From Physcomitrium patens (Eukaryota > Streptophyta > Bryopsida > Funariales > Funariaceae): DNA of 64,000 nucleotides. The position numbers were made by a program, and so were the translations under genes. The notes below the pieces were generated by a model that was not told where the DNA came from, made no database searches, and was given only the letters and a program-made list of their open reading frames with translations. Below, in pieces: positions 1 to 10,107 of this stretch; positions within the stretch are counted from its first letter, which is position 1; each line of letters starts with the position of its first letter. The stretch spans positions 3,974,080-4,038,079 of the forward strand of contig NC_037262.1 in NCBI RefSeq assembly GCF_000002425.4, written 5' to 3'.

Positions 1-746
1 ATCCAAGGGTTTGAAATCATAGGTATTATACTTTAGTTTGTACCATCATTGTACCATGGCTTGAATCCTTGTCATCAGAGCCTCTATGGACTCATTTTTT
101 TTTGTAAGTATATAAAATGTTCTTTGTTACAAAGCCTAATGCTTAATTCCTCCAAAGATAGAGTAGTTCTCTCATTCTACATTTGCCAAGCTAGATGGAA
201 TCTAGCTTGGCAAATCTGCTGGAATCAAGATTATAATCTGCTTAGTATGCGTTGGCTCTTATATACTTTGATGATAAAGGTGGAGACATCCATCTGCTTT
301 GTCATGGAAAGTGTATTCCATTTGTTGAGCACCAACATTGTATTAGCAATCGTGTTTGTTTAATACATTGATTCTAGGGAGTTCTAGGCAGCTCTCAGAT
401 CTCAAATATCTTCAATGTAGACCCACATCTTGAGTGGGAATGAGAGTTCGATGTAGGATTTGGCTTGTACTTGTTTTTGTCTGAGTGAAGTTGTTGTAGT
501 ATTAAATATGCCATGGATGACTTCGAGAGTAGCACCTGGATCAGTGAGTTCAATTAAGGAGGTCTTTGGTGCTGGAGGTGGATCTTCACCAATAACATCC
601 CAAAGATCATCTAGCTTGAGTATACTTTGCAATGTGGAGTGCCATAACTTGAAATTTGAAGGTCCTGACAACATAACGTCTCTGGAAACTATGGTGTCTA
701 TTGTTCCTATGGTAATACTAACTACTAGTTCTACTGAATGTATCAA
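1..746 (-). pseudogene. Copia gag remnant (UBN2-type)
   Basis: The open stretch 746-402 on the minus strand contains LSGPSNFKLWHSTLQ followed by a leucine-rich LDDLWDVI segment, the N-terminal signature of Copia Gag (L-G-x-NY-x-x-W...LW). Further left, in shifted frames, come WNTLSMTKQMDVSTFI and TLSLEELSIRL, which match the downstream Gag pattern (W-x-x-L...l-x-M-x-x-x-x-SV...tLeel-x-x-rL). In-frame stops and frame changes separate the blocks. The gene is therefore inactivated; the zinc knuckle and pol would lie left of the window. Confidence 0.6.
181..215. repeat. Perfect 16-bp inverted repeat (hairpin) in Copia gag
   Basis: ATTTGCCAAGCTAGAT at 181-196 and its exact reverse complement at 200-215 are separated by only GGA. 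It lies inside the gag remnant and is not part of any known Gag coding feature. Confidence 0.9.
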
Positions 747-892
747 CTTGATCTATTGTAAAGAAAGTGACGATTTTGTGGTGGAAAGTCTAAGCTCACA
801 CCGAAGTGTCACAATAGAAGATGTTGACTACTGTGCTACCCAAACCATAAGAATAATAACAAGAAGAATACACAACGAGGTCTAGGGGCCTA

Positions 893-908
893 GCCTGCAT
901 TGATACCA
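893..908 (-). other. Copia primer-binding site
   Basis: On the minus strand this reads TGGTATCAATGCAGGC, directly abutting an LTR end CTCTCA at 909-914. It resembles the Copia site TGGTATCAGAGC with two differences. Confidence 0.6.
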
Positions 909-1086
909 TGAGAGAATAAGAGAACAGCAATATATTATGTATTACACACTAAAGAAGTACATGAACGATCTATTATTATGGATGTAGGGCTCCGTTCATG
1001 ATGAATGAGAGAAAGCTGCCTATTTATGGTTATCTAGGAGTAGTATCCAAGAATATGATATTAAGACTGATCCAGTGATCGAAACA

Positions 1087-1837
1087 AGTGGTGCAAACCC
1101 AAAACAATGAAGCAATATGGAGAATCTATTCTCTTCTCTGTTTACAGTGCGCTCACAAGAGGAGCATGCAATTGGAATTAAACAGAATCGATTTGGTCAG
1201 AGGCAGTCCATCTGCAAAGAATTTTGGACACTTTAATGGAGTGTTGTCTGTGAAGATCGCCAGTGAAGAAACTGAATTGGTACAGAGAAAATTTGGATCC
1301 TTCTCTGGCCCTTCAATGGTTCATATTTTTCTTATTGTGTCTAAAAAGTTGATCACTTTTTACGAATTCAGCTCAAATACGAAACGCTTAAGCTGAGCAG
1401 TAGAAATCTAATCGTCTTGAAAATATGGTTGCGATCGTTGCTCTTACTGCGATTCGTTTTGAATTGTCAGCTTGAGAATGACGAAACTCGTTGACCCAGC
1501 AAGCTAGTTGGCTAAAACCCTGCGATTAGTTGGTTGCAGTATTCTGGCAATAAATGCGATTTATTTTTTTAGTATTTTGATTCTTTCAAAATAATAGGTC
1601 CAGAAACAAACAAAATGATTGTGTTAAACAGCATGTTTCACCAGTTGATAGTCTCAGTCCGTGTTTACAATATATTCCACATTTTTGTAGCGACGTCTCT
1701 GGAAGGAAGGATGAGTGGGAAACATCTATCAATGCGTGGTGTCCGTTCTGAGCTTCTTCCAACATCAACAGTTGGTTCCACTTACAACAAGCTGTTTGAA
1801 ACAAATAACGTACTTTGATAGATGAGTTTCAAGTTTA
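1087..1837. other. No gene recognised
   Basis: The stretch has moderate GC and only short open frames with no recognisable domain. It lies between the Copia fragment and the 3' end of the LRR gene and may include that gene's 3' UTR. I see no terminal repeats. Confidence 0.4.
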
Positions 1838-4800
1838 CTAACTTGCTATTTGAGGAATGTTTGTTCCCTTCAACGTTGTCAGAGGAGGGCCTGCAAGAGG
1901 GTGCTGCTGTTTGCTGTTATAGAGACCAGATTGCGTCACATTCTGTAAAGGCTTCTGACCTTTCTCTTGCTTTCCCACCGATTCTTGGTCTACGCCTATT
2001 TTCGAGCATGTTTCCTTTGCCCGTGTTTCACCGTTACCCATGGGAGCCTGATTCTCTGCGTTGATGTGCCGTTTGCTTACCTTGTGTCTATTTGTGAGTG
2101 ATGTTAAGTGAGAGTTGAGGACTTTACAAGACCGCCCCAGCAGGCGTAGCATTCCCGATCTGAAGAACGAGCTCGGCATCTACATAATAACAGAACATGC
2201 AAATTAATCCCATAATTGTTTCTAAGACTTGTGAGATCTTTCAAACAACAGTGAAGTTCTAATTAAGTTTGCCAAAAACAGCTATTGATTGTGACACCAA
2301 ACTCCACTCTCACACACACTTTCCACCTGCGACAATTATGTGGAAAGGAGGGCGAGATGCAAAACTGGAATCATGTTCGAGGAATGTCAAGAACAAATAC
2401 CTGGTGGAACTTGGTAGCTGCTTCGTGAGCAACTGCGCCCTCTGCTGATCCAATTAAATGGTCGAGTCCATCTGGGACACAGAAATGATACGAACAACGA
2501 CCGTTCAGATGGACTTTCGTAATAACTTTGGTTAATTGTAAGATCATAAAAATCAAGTAAGGTAGAATTAGTGAAGGATCTCACCTTTGAGATTGAGAAG
2601 AGTCATTGTCATTTGGTTAACAAAATTGTTCCACTCAACGAGTTCTTTTTTGTCGTTTGAAAGCGGAGCGGGCTTGGTCAGCGATGGATAGAGGTGCAGT
2701 GATTGTCCATGATCTTCCACAGCGCCCTTCGCAACCCTTGGTCTAATATTTCTCTGCTCTTGACGATCGTTCAGTAACTTGCATCGATGGTGACAACGAA
2801 TTGGAGACGATTTGTCCGGCGATCTTCTACCTTGACTTTCGCTTCTTGTATTGTAAATAGGCGCAAACCATCGCCTTGACGGCGGTTGCGAAGTGGACAA
2901 TTTTCTATAAGAGTTATGGTGTTCGTAGTCTCTGTTAAAGGCCTGATTGTTGTAATCTCCAAGGCTATTGAAGCTACGGACATTATAGCTGCCACTCTGG
3001 GCCCTTTTACCCCCACTTGGGTATCTATGCAAAATGTCCCTGCCCCTTATGTAATTTTCATCAGGTCTATCATGCCAGATAGGATACTCTCGCGGCAGGT
3101 CAAGAGTCCTGGGAGATGTGAACCTGCGATCCAAGTCTTGGTCACAAGGATTGATGTGCGCTGAGGTGGATGGCCTATAGCTGTTTTGATCGACAAAAGT
3201 GGTTCTTTCTGGACATAATGATCGAGCGGGGCTAATTCTTGCCGAGTTGGCGGCAGGTCTTTGCTTCACTGGAGCGGAGATGAATCTCTTATGCTCATAG
3301 TAATCTGACGTATCTTCATTCTCTTGGTGCGGAGACGGCGATACATGATGCGAGCAGTGGCCGTGCCTCGTCAGCCTGCAATGGACTCCCCGATGCTCAT
3401 CTTGCACGTTCGAAACGGATGCTCCCGAGCAAGAAAGACTGATGTTCGCTCTCGAAGAGATTGTGTTGATGTTTGATTTGGGAGTGACTTTATTGCTTTT
3501 GACAGGGCTGTCATTGCGTCCTGCGTTCCTCACTCTACTGATGGTATTACGAGGACTCAGGATACGTGCTGCTCCTCCACCTCTAAGAGTACACGAGTGA
3601 TGACTTGTGCTGGGAGCATTGGGCTGTTTCTCAGGCATATTCGATTGAGGTGACGAAGTAAACATCAACCGATTTGCTGAGGTGTTCGATTGACATTTAA
3701 TGGAGCTGCATATGATGGGGTCCAATGATTCGGGATCCATCCAGAATGGACTCTGAGATTTCCAAAAAAAAAAATCAAGACTAATGTTATAATAATAATA
3801 ATGATAATAAATCAATGTTCAGTAACTACTGGACAGACTTCGGATCACTTTCAGTGCACTTGGACGGCCCTCTGTCTACATACCATACTAAATCCTCGCA
3901 GCATCCAGAAAATTAGCAAAGGAAAGAAGCATGAATTATGTGGATTAACCTGGAACGTAGAAAACGTAGTATAGTGCTCTCCATTTTCTAGGATTCCTAA
4001 GAGAGTCTCATCCGTGTTGCCACGCATGTCTACGAGGCGCAAAATGCTCAAATCCTTCATCACGTCCAATAACGGTTTCGCTCCCGATCGTGTCATCTGA
4101 TTGCATCTCAAGTTCAAAGCTTCCACAGGCAACAACCCATTTTTCACCGAGTCAGCGACTCTCTTCAAACTCAAGACTGAATCGTGTGAAAGAAATCCTC
4201 TTTCAATACCAGATTATTCATAAAACCAACTGTATTTTTCACCGTGGGCCAAGTCTAACCAGAATAGTTTTAAGGGTACTGAAGCTCGAGGTAGTAAGAG
4301 TAGTGTTTGATAACGCTTCAGCACCAAATATCATCGCTTTCACCGTCAAGAGCATGGCAGTATCACTTTCATTTTGTAACGGCTCCTTCACTGTTTTAGT
4401 CTAACGACGTCAAAATATGCCGCATGTAGGACGCCTAGGTTTTTATGAACTTCTAAATACTTAACATCATGCGATGCGTGCTTACCACGAAGAGGGGGTT
4501 TCTTGTATAGCAGAGGACAGAGCTCCTCAGAGAGGGCGTCGGTAAAGGAGTTGCAGGAGAGGTCAAGAGCAACCAAGCCAAAGTTAGTTGCCTTGGTCGA
4601 CTTGCCAACGACTTCATGGCGATTGCTGCCGACTATCGTGGGTTTTCGCAGAGTAGTTTCCCAGCTCATTTCTGTTCTCGATGTTATGGCATTGCTGTCC
4701 TGTTTCACCAGCGACAAATTCCTGACTCTTATCGTTCAATTAAATAATTATGAAGCATAACTTACCAAGCGCAATATGATCGGATCATGTAAAAGATGGT

Positions 4801-6613
4801 TTGCATCTGTAGATAGAGTCAGACAGCTAACCACGGGATCCGGTGCAGGTGACCATTTCCCAACAAGAATAACATTCTGTCGCCATTGCTGACCATACTT
4901 CGGTGATCTATGTTCAGCTAGCAACTTTTTCTTCAGATTTTGTGATTGAGGGCGCGAGCTTGATATCTCTCCCTGTATTCCATCCACCCACCTCTTTCTT
5001 CAGTAAGTCTGCTAGACTTTTCCGTTGGTTACATACAAGAATGTCAGACTAGTCAATTTAGAGCTCTCCAATTAGTGTAATGACCTTAACAACAGCAGTA
5101 ATAACAGCAGCCGATACATCCGTCAGGGCGCATCCTGATAAATTCAAGATCTGCAAAGGTTGACAATGCTGGAGACTCGAAGCCTGCGAATTCAAAGATG
5201 TTGTAAGCCAGTGACAATTTAATACAATGAATATGCAGCTATTGAAACTTCGATGAACCGGTGCAACTATACAAGCAGAACAAGCTCGTGCATGCTGGCT
5301 AGGTATTGAGCAGATACGACACGGTAGACTAAGTAGATGATGATCGATAAACACCAGCACTTGAAGGATGTCATCTCCAAGTCTGCTGTTTGCGAATGAA
5401 AGGTGTCGAAGTGTCCTGGAGGAACCTGAAATCATCCAACATTGCGGTGTTCAACAGCAGAAAAACAAGCAGATTAACTGTGCACGTTTTCCAGATCTCG
5501 TCCCTCTACTCCTGCAGCTTGGAGACATCCCTTTGGATCTTCAAAATAGCAGATGAGACCATTTGGGACCCTTTTCTTGTTCTCCAACCACACTTGCACA
5601 TCATACGCGACAACTGTACACTTACAGAAGCAAAGCCCCCAATTCATTCTAGGTTACAAGTTTATATACGTATAGCAGGGCACATTGTGTTGATGTCACG
5701 TAGTCCCAAGCATACTCCCAATTCCAGAGTCTGCATCCATCCTTCAACGGCACGTGCAAGCGCCCTGCCGCACACATAAATGTTACTCAGATTGGGAGCA
5801 CTCCACATATCAGCTCAAAGCTAAGACAATACCTTGCCTGTAACTCCTAAAAAGGAATTTTATATACAAATGCGTGTCATAGGAAGGACCTCGTGAATGC
5901 GAACAGAGCATCCGTTGTCCTCTGATCCGCAGCGCCAAAATGCAGAGCTACTGCTCTAATGAACAACACCTAATCTTGTCAAATAGAGTCCTTAAGATGA
6001 CGTCTTATTAAGTCATCTCATAACACTTACAGGAAGGAAGAACCGGAGATAGGCAACTGATTTGAGGATTACCACGTGGCTGATCCTCCAAAGAAACAAA
6101 CAAGCGCAAAGTGGTGAGGGTTGGATATTTGAGCCGCCTGGCCAATCTAAGAAGATCTAGTAGAGACACTTCATTCAAATTTCTCTGCAAAACATACTTC
6201 ACATTGTGGTCCATCAGAGGACAGGCAATAATGGAGGGAATGTAGGGCTAGAACCTCAAGAAACAAAACCCAAGTAAATCAAAACAACTGTGACCCACTG
6301 CATACTAAGATGACAGATTGATGTTGACGACCCACAATATAGTGATCAAAAGATCAAGATGCAGACTGCTAAACTGAAGCTCATCACAAGAAAGGGACGG
6401 TACTTAGGCACTTGCATTTGTTTCAATTTCTAAATATCTGTGAAGCAGCTTCAAGCTCGCTTAGAATAAGCGGGCACTGACCTGTATGTTTGATGCACGG
6501 CGAGAAGACCGGCATTTTGGAGGCGACTGATTTGAGGAACTTTTGGAAATTGGACAATCGATGTCATGACTACTGCACGCCTGGAGATGAGAGACTTCAC
6601 GCTCCGTCGTCAT
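1838..6613 (-). CDS. CEP78-like leucine-rich-repeat protein, about 12 exons
   Basis: Proposed exons (minus strand): 6613-6482, 6247-6031, 5813-5670, 5425-5361, 5183-5085, 4972-4766, 4699-4486, 4390 to about 4290, about 4176-3950, 3752-2585, 2513-2401, 2179-1838. All but one junction keep GT-AG and phase; the exon 8/9 junction is ambiguous. The start ATG at 6613 follows an in-frame stop and opens MTTEREVSHL. Ribonuclease-inhibitor-type LRRs follow: TLRHLSFANSRLGD, LQILNLSGCALTD, VSCLTLSTDANHLLHD, LVALDLSCNSFTD, VEALNLRCNQMT. Order and spacing match the LRR half of CEP78, a centriole/basal-body protein that works with the EDD-DYRK2-DDB1-VPRBP ligase in animals. The long exon 10 encodes a low-complexity Ser/Arg/Pro-rich tail ending in LVEWNNFVNQ. 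If exon 11 is not spliced at 2401 the protein ends at 2371. It could instead be another RI-type LRR protein. LRR identity is firm, CEP78 orthology is inferred. Confidence 0.62.
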
Positions 6614-7245
6614 GCTCGTAGACAACCCCTGCTTTTTGGAGGATTTCAGATTGCTATTCGCCTCCTTACTAGCTGAGGATACATATAAGCTTCGTCACGT
6701 GGAATAAATTCTTGACGATAATCTAGGCATATATCTACTTCCGATTCTTTGCCGGTAAAATGCAAAGGATGCCATGAACCCAAGGGCAACTGACCCAATA
6801 TCTTTACAAAGTTTGCTGAGCCTTTTCCAGCTCATGAAACCACTCAAATCTAAGAAGAACAAAATCGAGATACATTGGACATGTCTGCTCAACATGCAGA
6901 CCACAGCATCTCCGAAATTCAACTAGATTAACACAAAATTCTCGCTCAGCACTCTCCGCTGACACACACAACAACGCCAGCCACACCCAACGATCGCATT
7001 ATTCCTCCCAGATCCTTGCTCCCGAATTACAAACTCAGTCATCAAATCATACAAGCACAACGTAAATCCACACAAAAATAAGAACACAAGTCGCTACAAT
7101 CGCCGCGAATCTGCCGAGAAAGCGAGAAACGCTGCGACGAGAAAGAGAGAGCGCGGGAGGGGGAGAGGTGGAGATGCAGAGGGGAAGTAGAGTAGGAGTT
7201 TGTGATACAAAAAGAGATTTACAAGATCCGTCACGTAATAGACAG
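6614..7245 (-). promoter_or_regulatory. Presumed 5' UTR and promoter of the LRR gene
   Basis: The region lies upstream of the proposed ATG at 6613. It contains only short open frames, a stop in frame with the start codon, and a purine/pyrimidine-biased GC-richer stretch at about 7130-7190 (plus-strand GAGAAAG and GGGAGG runs), a common look for plant core promoters and leaders. No TATA box is convincingly placed. Confidence 0.3.
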
Positions 7246-7700
7246 TTACCACCTCCTGCTGCTCAAACCTAACGGTAGAATTGATCCCATTTCAGCCGAC
7301 TCCGTCACCCGTCTCCTTCCCTCTCCACACCGCCTTCCGATCTCGACCTTACTCTTTTGAAATTCCCGCAAATGCACATTCAAACGCGGGAGTTCAAGCG
7401 AAAACCAGTCTGCTTCCGAAAATGTCCACTCCGCAGGGTTTTTTTGAAGAATACCACGTCGAGATACAGGCCAGGAAGATGATTTCCGCAACGGAGAGTC
7501 GGCGATGCAATCGCCCATGCTTGACCATTAAATGTGCCCTCCTAACCGAAGGAAATTCACGTCGCGAATGCTTGATTAAGGGTATGATTACTTCGAAGGT
7601 CAATTAAGGGCTGGATTACGCTAATTCGTGATTAAGGGTTCGATTAGAGACCCCGTTTGTGGGGGAGAGCAGCGGAAGGGAGTTTAAAGATGGCTCGTGA
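7246..7700. other. GC-richer non-coding patch
   Basis: Base composition is clearly richer in G and C than the AT-rich DNA to its right. Overlapping open frames of about 90-108 codons exist on both strands but match nothing I recognise and look like mirror images of composition. It may be leader or promoter DNA of the divergent neighbourhood. It contains the 28-bp repeat at 7575-7658. Confidence 0.35.
7575..7658 (+). repeat. Three direct copies of a 28-bp ATTAAGGG unit
   Basis: ATTAAGGG starts at 7575, 7603 and 7631, exactly 28 bp apart, each followed after three bases by GATTA. The bases between are only weakly conserved. Confidence 0.75.
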
Positions 7701-8228
7701 GGGTTCACACTTGGAGGAAACGGTTATCGACAAGGAATCTAGAGATTTTGAAGAAAATGACAGGAATTTTTAAAGAATAATAAAAAATAATACTAGCAGA
7801 AACATTGTTATTGTTTATGACTTTGCAAAAATGTGGATCGCTCTAATTAGTATTTGAGTAGTACAATTTTTTCACCAACTTTAAATTTAACAAAATTTAC
7901 AAAAATATATATTGAAACATATATATATATATATGTTAGAACAAGCTTTCTCTAAGTGAAATTTATTTATGGTGTATGTTATATAAAATAATTTTAATAA
8001 ATTATGTATCTAATTATTTTTATTTATTTTACTATAAAAAGAATTATTTAAAAACCAGAATTTATCCATCTAATTAATAAAAATATTGACTAAAAACCAG
8101 TAGTTATTTGAATAGAACAATAAAATTAAAATGATAGTAGGTGAATCATAATTTGAACTTTGAAAATTGAAAATGTGCAAATGTAGCAAACTTTGATAAT
8201 TCCATTTCCATGTAATGTGCATGATATG

Positions 8229-8260
<32 letters not shown>

Positions 8261-9790
8261 GTACAAATCTTCTTGCTAGAAAGAGATATCAATATGCAAT
8301 TTTATATCAATTTAAAAATAGGAATAAATTGGTGATTTATTCAGTTGATAACTTTACATGGTTGTTTACTTATTTACTTATCATAAGTTTTCTTTTTATA
8401 GACTAGCTAAATTAATGGAGTAGAAAAGTTGCCAATGAAATTAATATTTGATCCATTTGACATAGATTTCATTTTCACAACATGCATTTATAAAAACATT
8501 ATACTTTTTGGTGCATTTTAGATCTTTCATTTTGTAATATATCTTTAGGAAGACACTCTATATATTGTTGTCATAACTAATCACTCTAAGCTAAATTTTG
8601 TAATGTAATTTGACTAGAAATTAGATTTAATCTTTAAATATGTTATTATTTCATTTGGCTCAAATGTTCCACATGATAGCATTGTGGAATAATAGCCACA
8701 ACCTATTTATGATAACAAATTGATTTAGTATGTAATGGTCATAGTTGATTTACTTCCAAGTAAACCAAGGGAGGTTTATCACCAATGGTTTGCCTTTGAA
8801 CAAAATAATTAATGCTAAAATGTTAATACAATATGTCCATGCTTCTTATGCAAATTGATATCCCTACACTTAATGGAAAATAGTATTTTTTTTATGTATT
8901 AGTATAGACTATGCATTATTTGAACTATCTTTGGTCTAAGATTGCCACATTTGCTTCTTTGAATATTGACTACCAAGTTTTTTTTACTAAATTTGCCATA
9001 AGATCTCAACTTCTTTTCTTTTATTATAATTTTAAGAAAACTTGTTAAGATTAAATTTATAACATGGATATTTGTGTAAAGAAGAACTTCTAATATATTC
9101 TATGAGAGTGTGGAGTACAATCACAATTTATCTACACATGTAATTATCAAATGATCAAACATTTTATATATGCCAAGTGTTATCTATTTGATTATTGTGG
9201 CTTCAATGCCAAATTATATTCTATTTATAAAATGTTATCCTAGAAGGCTTGAATTGTGTTAATGATCATCTCCTATGATTATCACTATATTTGTTAAATA
9301 TATTTTTAAAATTTTTAAAATTTTAAAATTTTTTTATAAATAAAATTTTGTGTTCCATACCATTCCCATAAATTTGGGAGCAGATGCTATAAAATCTTTC
9401 AATACATTGTTTCAAAAGTAGATGCCTATGGTAAAAACAATATAACTTCAACTTGTATTATGTTTTTCAAATCATGTTTCAAAATTTGAATATTAGTGAT
9501 TAAGTGTCTATATGAAAAAACACATAATCAATTTTTTTTTTCTTATATTATTAAACGTTTTAGACCCCCACTAATATAAAAAAATAAATTCTTCAATTTT
9601 CTAAGATTTTAGGAATAAAAACAATTGACATATAATATAGATATATAAGATGTTTGTCTTTATTAATTTTATAAACAAATACTCTATTTACTTTTCTATA
9701 ATCCATTTTTCTTTTCTACTCTCTTCTTTTCCTAATTTTCCAATGTTTTCTAATCTTTAAGATGTTAAATTTTCCTCAGGCTTTAGCTTA
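7701..9790. other. AT-rich intergenic DNA
   Basis: No coding frame, terminal repeat or known element was recognised. The stretch includes TA microsatellites near 7919-7934 and 8227-8260. It probably represents old, decayed repeat DNA. Confidence 0.5.
8227..8260. repeat. (TA)n microsatellite
   Basis: Nearly pure TA dinucleotide run with one TG near the left end. Confidence 0.9.
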
Positions 9791-10079
9791 TGAGCAGGTC
9801 ATGAAGAAGCCAAGGGGATTCCACCCAAAGCAGCATGGGCTCGTCGTCCTCGTCCCCCTAAAACCCTAGAGGAAGGGGGTTCTCGGAACAGGCGTCGGGT
9901 TTGTGGAGCCATGAAGAAGAATGCGCAGAGAAGGTGCTAATCGCTCGACCGCTCCGCACAAGGACTCATCACGCCACACAGCCGAGCTGTATCGAGCCCT
10001 TTGCAGCCTTTCTCTTCGCAATTAGGGCTCAGGTTTTGATAGCAGCGCTTGCCATCTGAAGTGACTCTTTCTCCTGGCG

Positions 10080-10094
10080 ATGTCGCACTTTTGA
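10080..10094 (+). other. Possible upstream ORF in the SETD9-like leader
   Basis: An ATG followed by three codons and a stop (MSHF) lies 28 bp before the proposed start codon at 10108. If the transcript starts farther upstream, this short frame could reduce or regulate translation. Confidence 0.35.
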
Positions 10095-10107
10095 CACTCG
10101 TCACGCT

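Larger units (their letters stand above)
1..1086 (-). mobile_element. Partial Copia-type LTR retrotransposon (5' part)
   Basis: On the minus strand the order is LTR, primer-binding site, gag, running off the left edge of the window. The LTR begins at 909 on the plus strand (TGAGAG, the CTCTCA end of the LTR on the minus strand) and next to it, at 893-908, lies TGGTATCAATGC, close to the TGGTATCAGAGC primer site (initiator Met tRNA) usual in Copia elements. The outer LTR end is uncertain; 1086 is a guess based on a CA. No pol is in view. The reading frame is broken, so this is a dead fragment. Confidence 0.65.

Noticed and set aside
2568..3815. 415-codon minus-strand frame as a separate gene
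   Set aside because: Splice sites at 3752 and 2585 are in phase with the LRR exons on one side and a short exon on the other, so it is an internal exon of the CEP78-like gene.
5441..5640. Possible extra exon of the LRR gene (minus strand)
   Set aside because: It has open segments, but the CEP78 pattern continues directly from exon 3 (5670) to exon 4 (5425) with matching phase, so this is intron.
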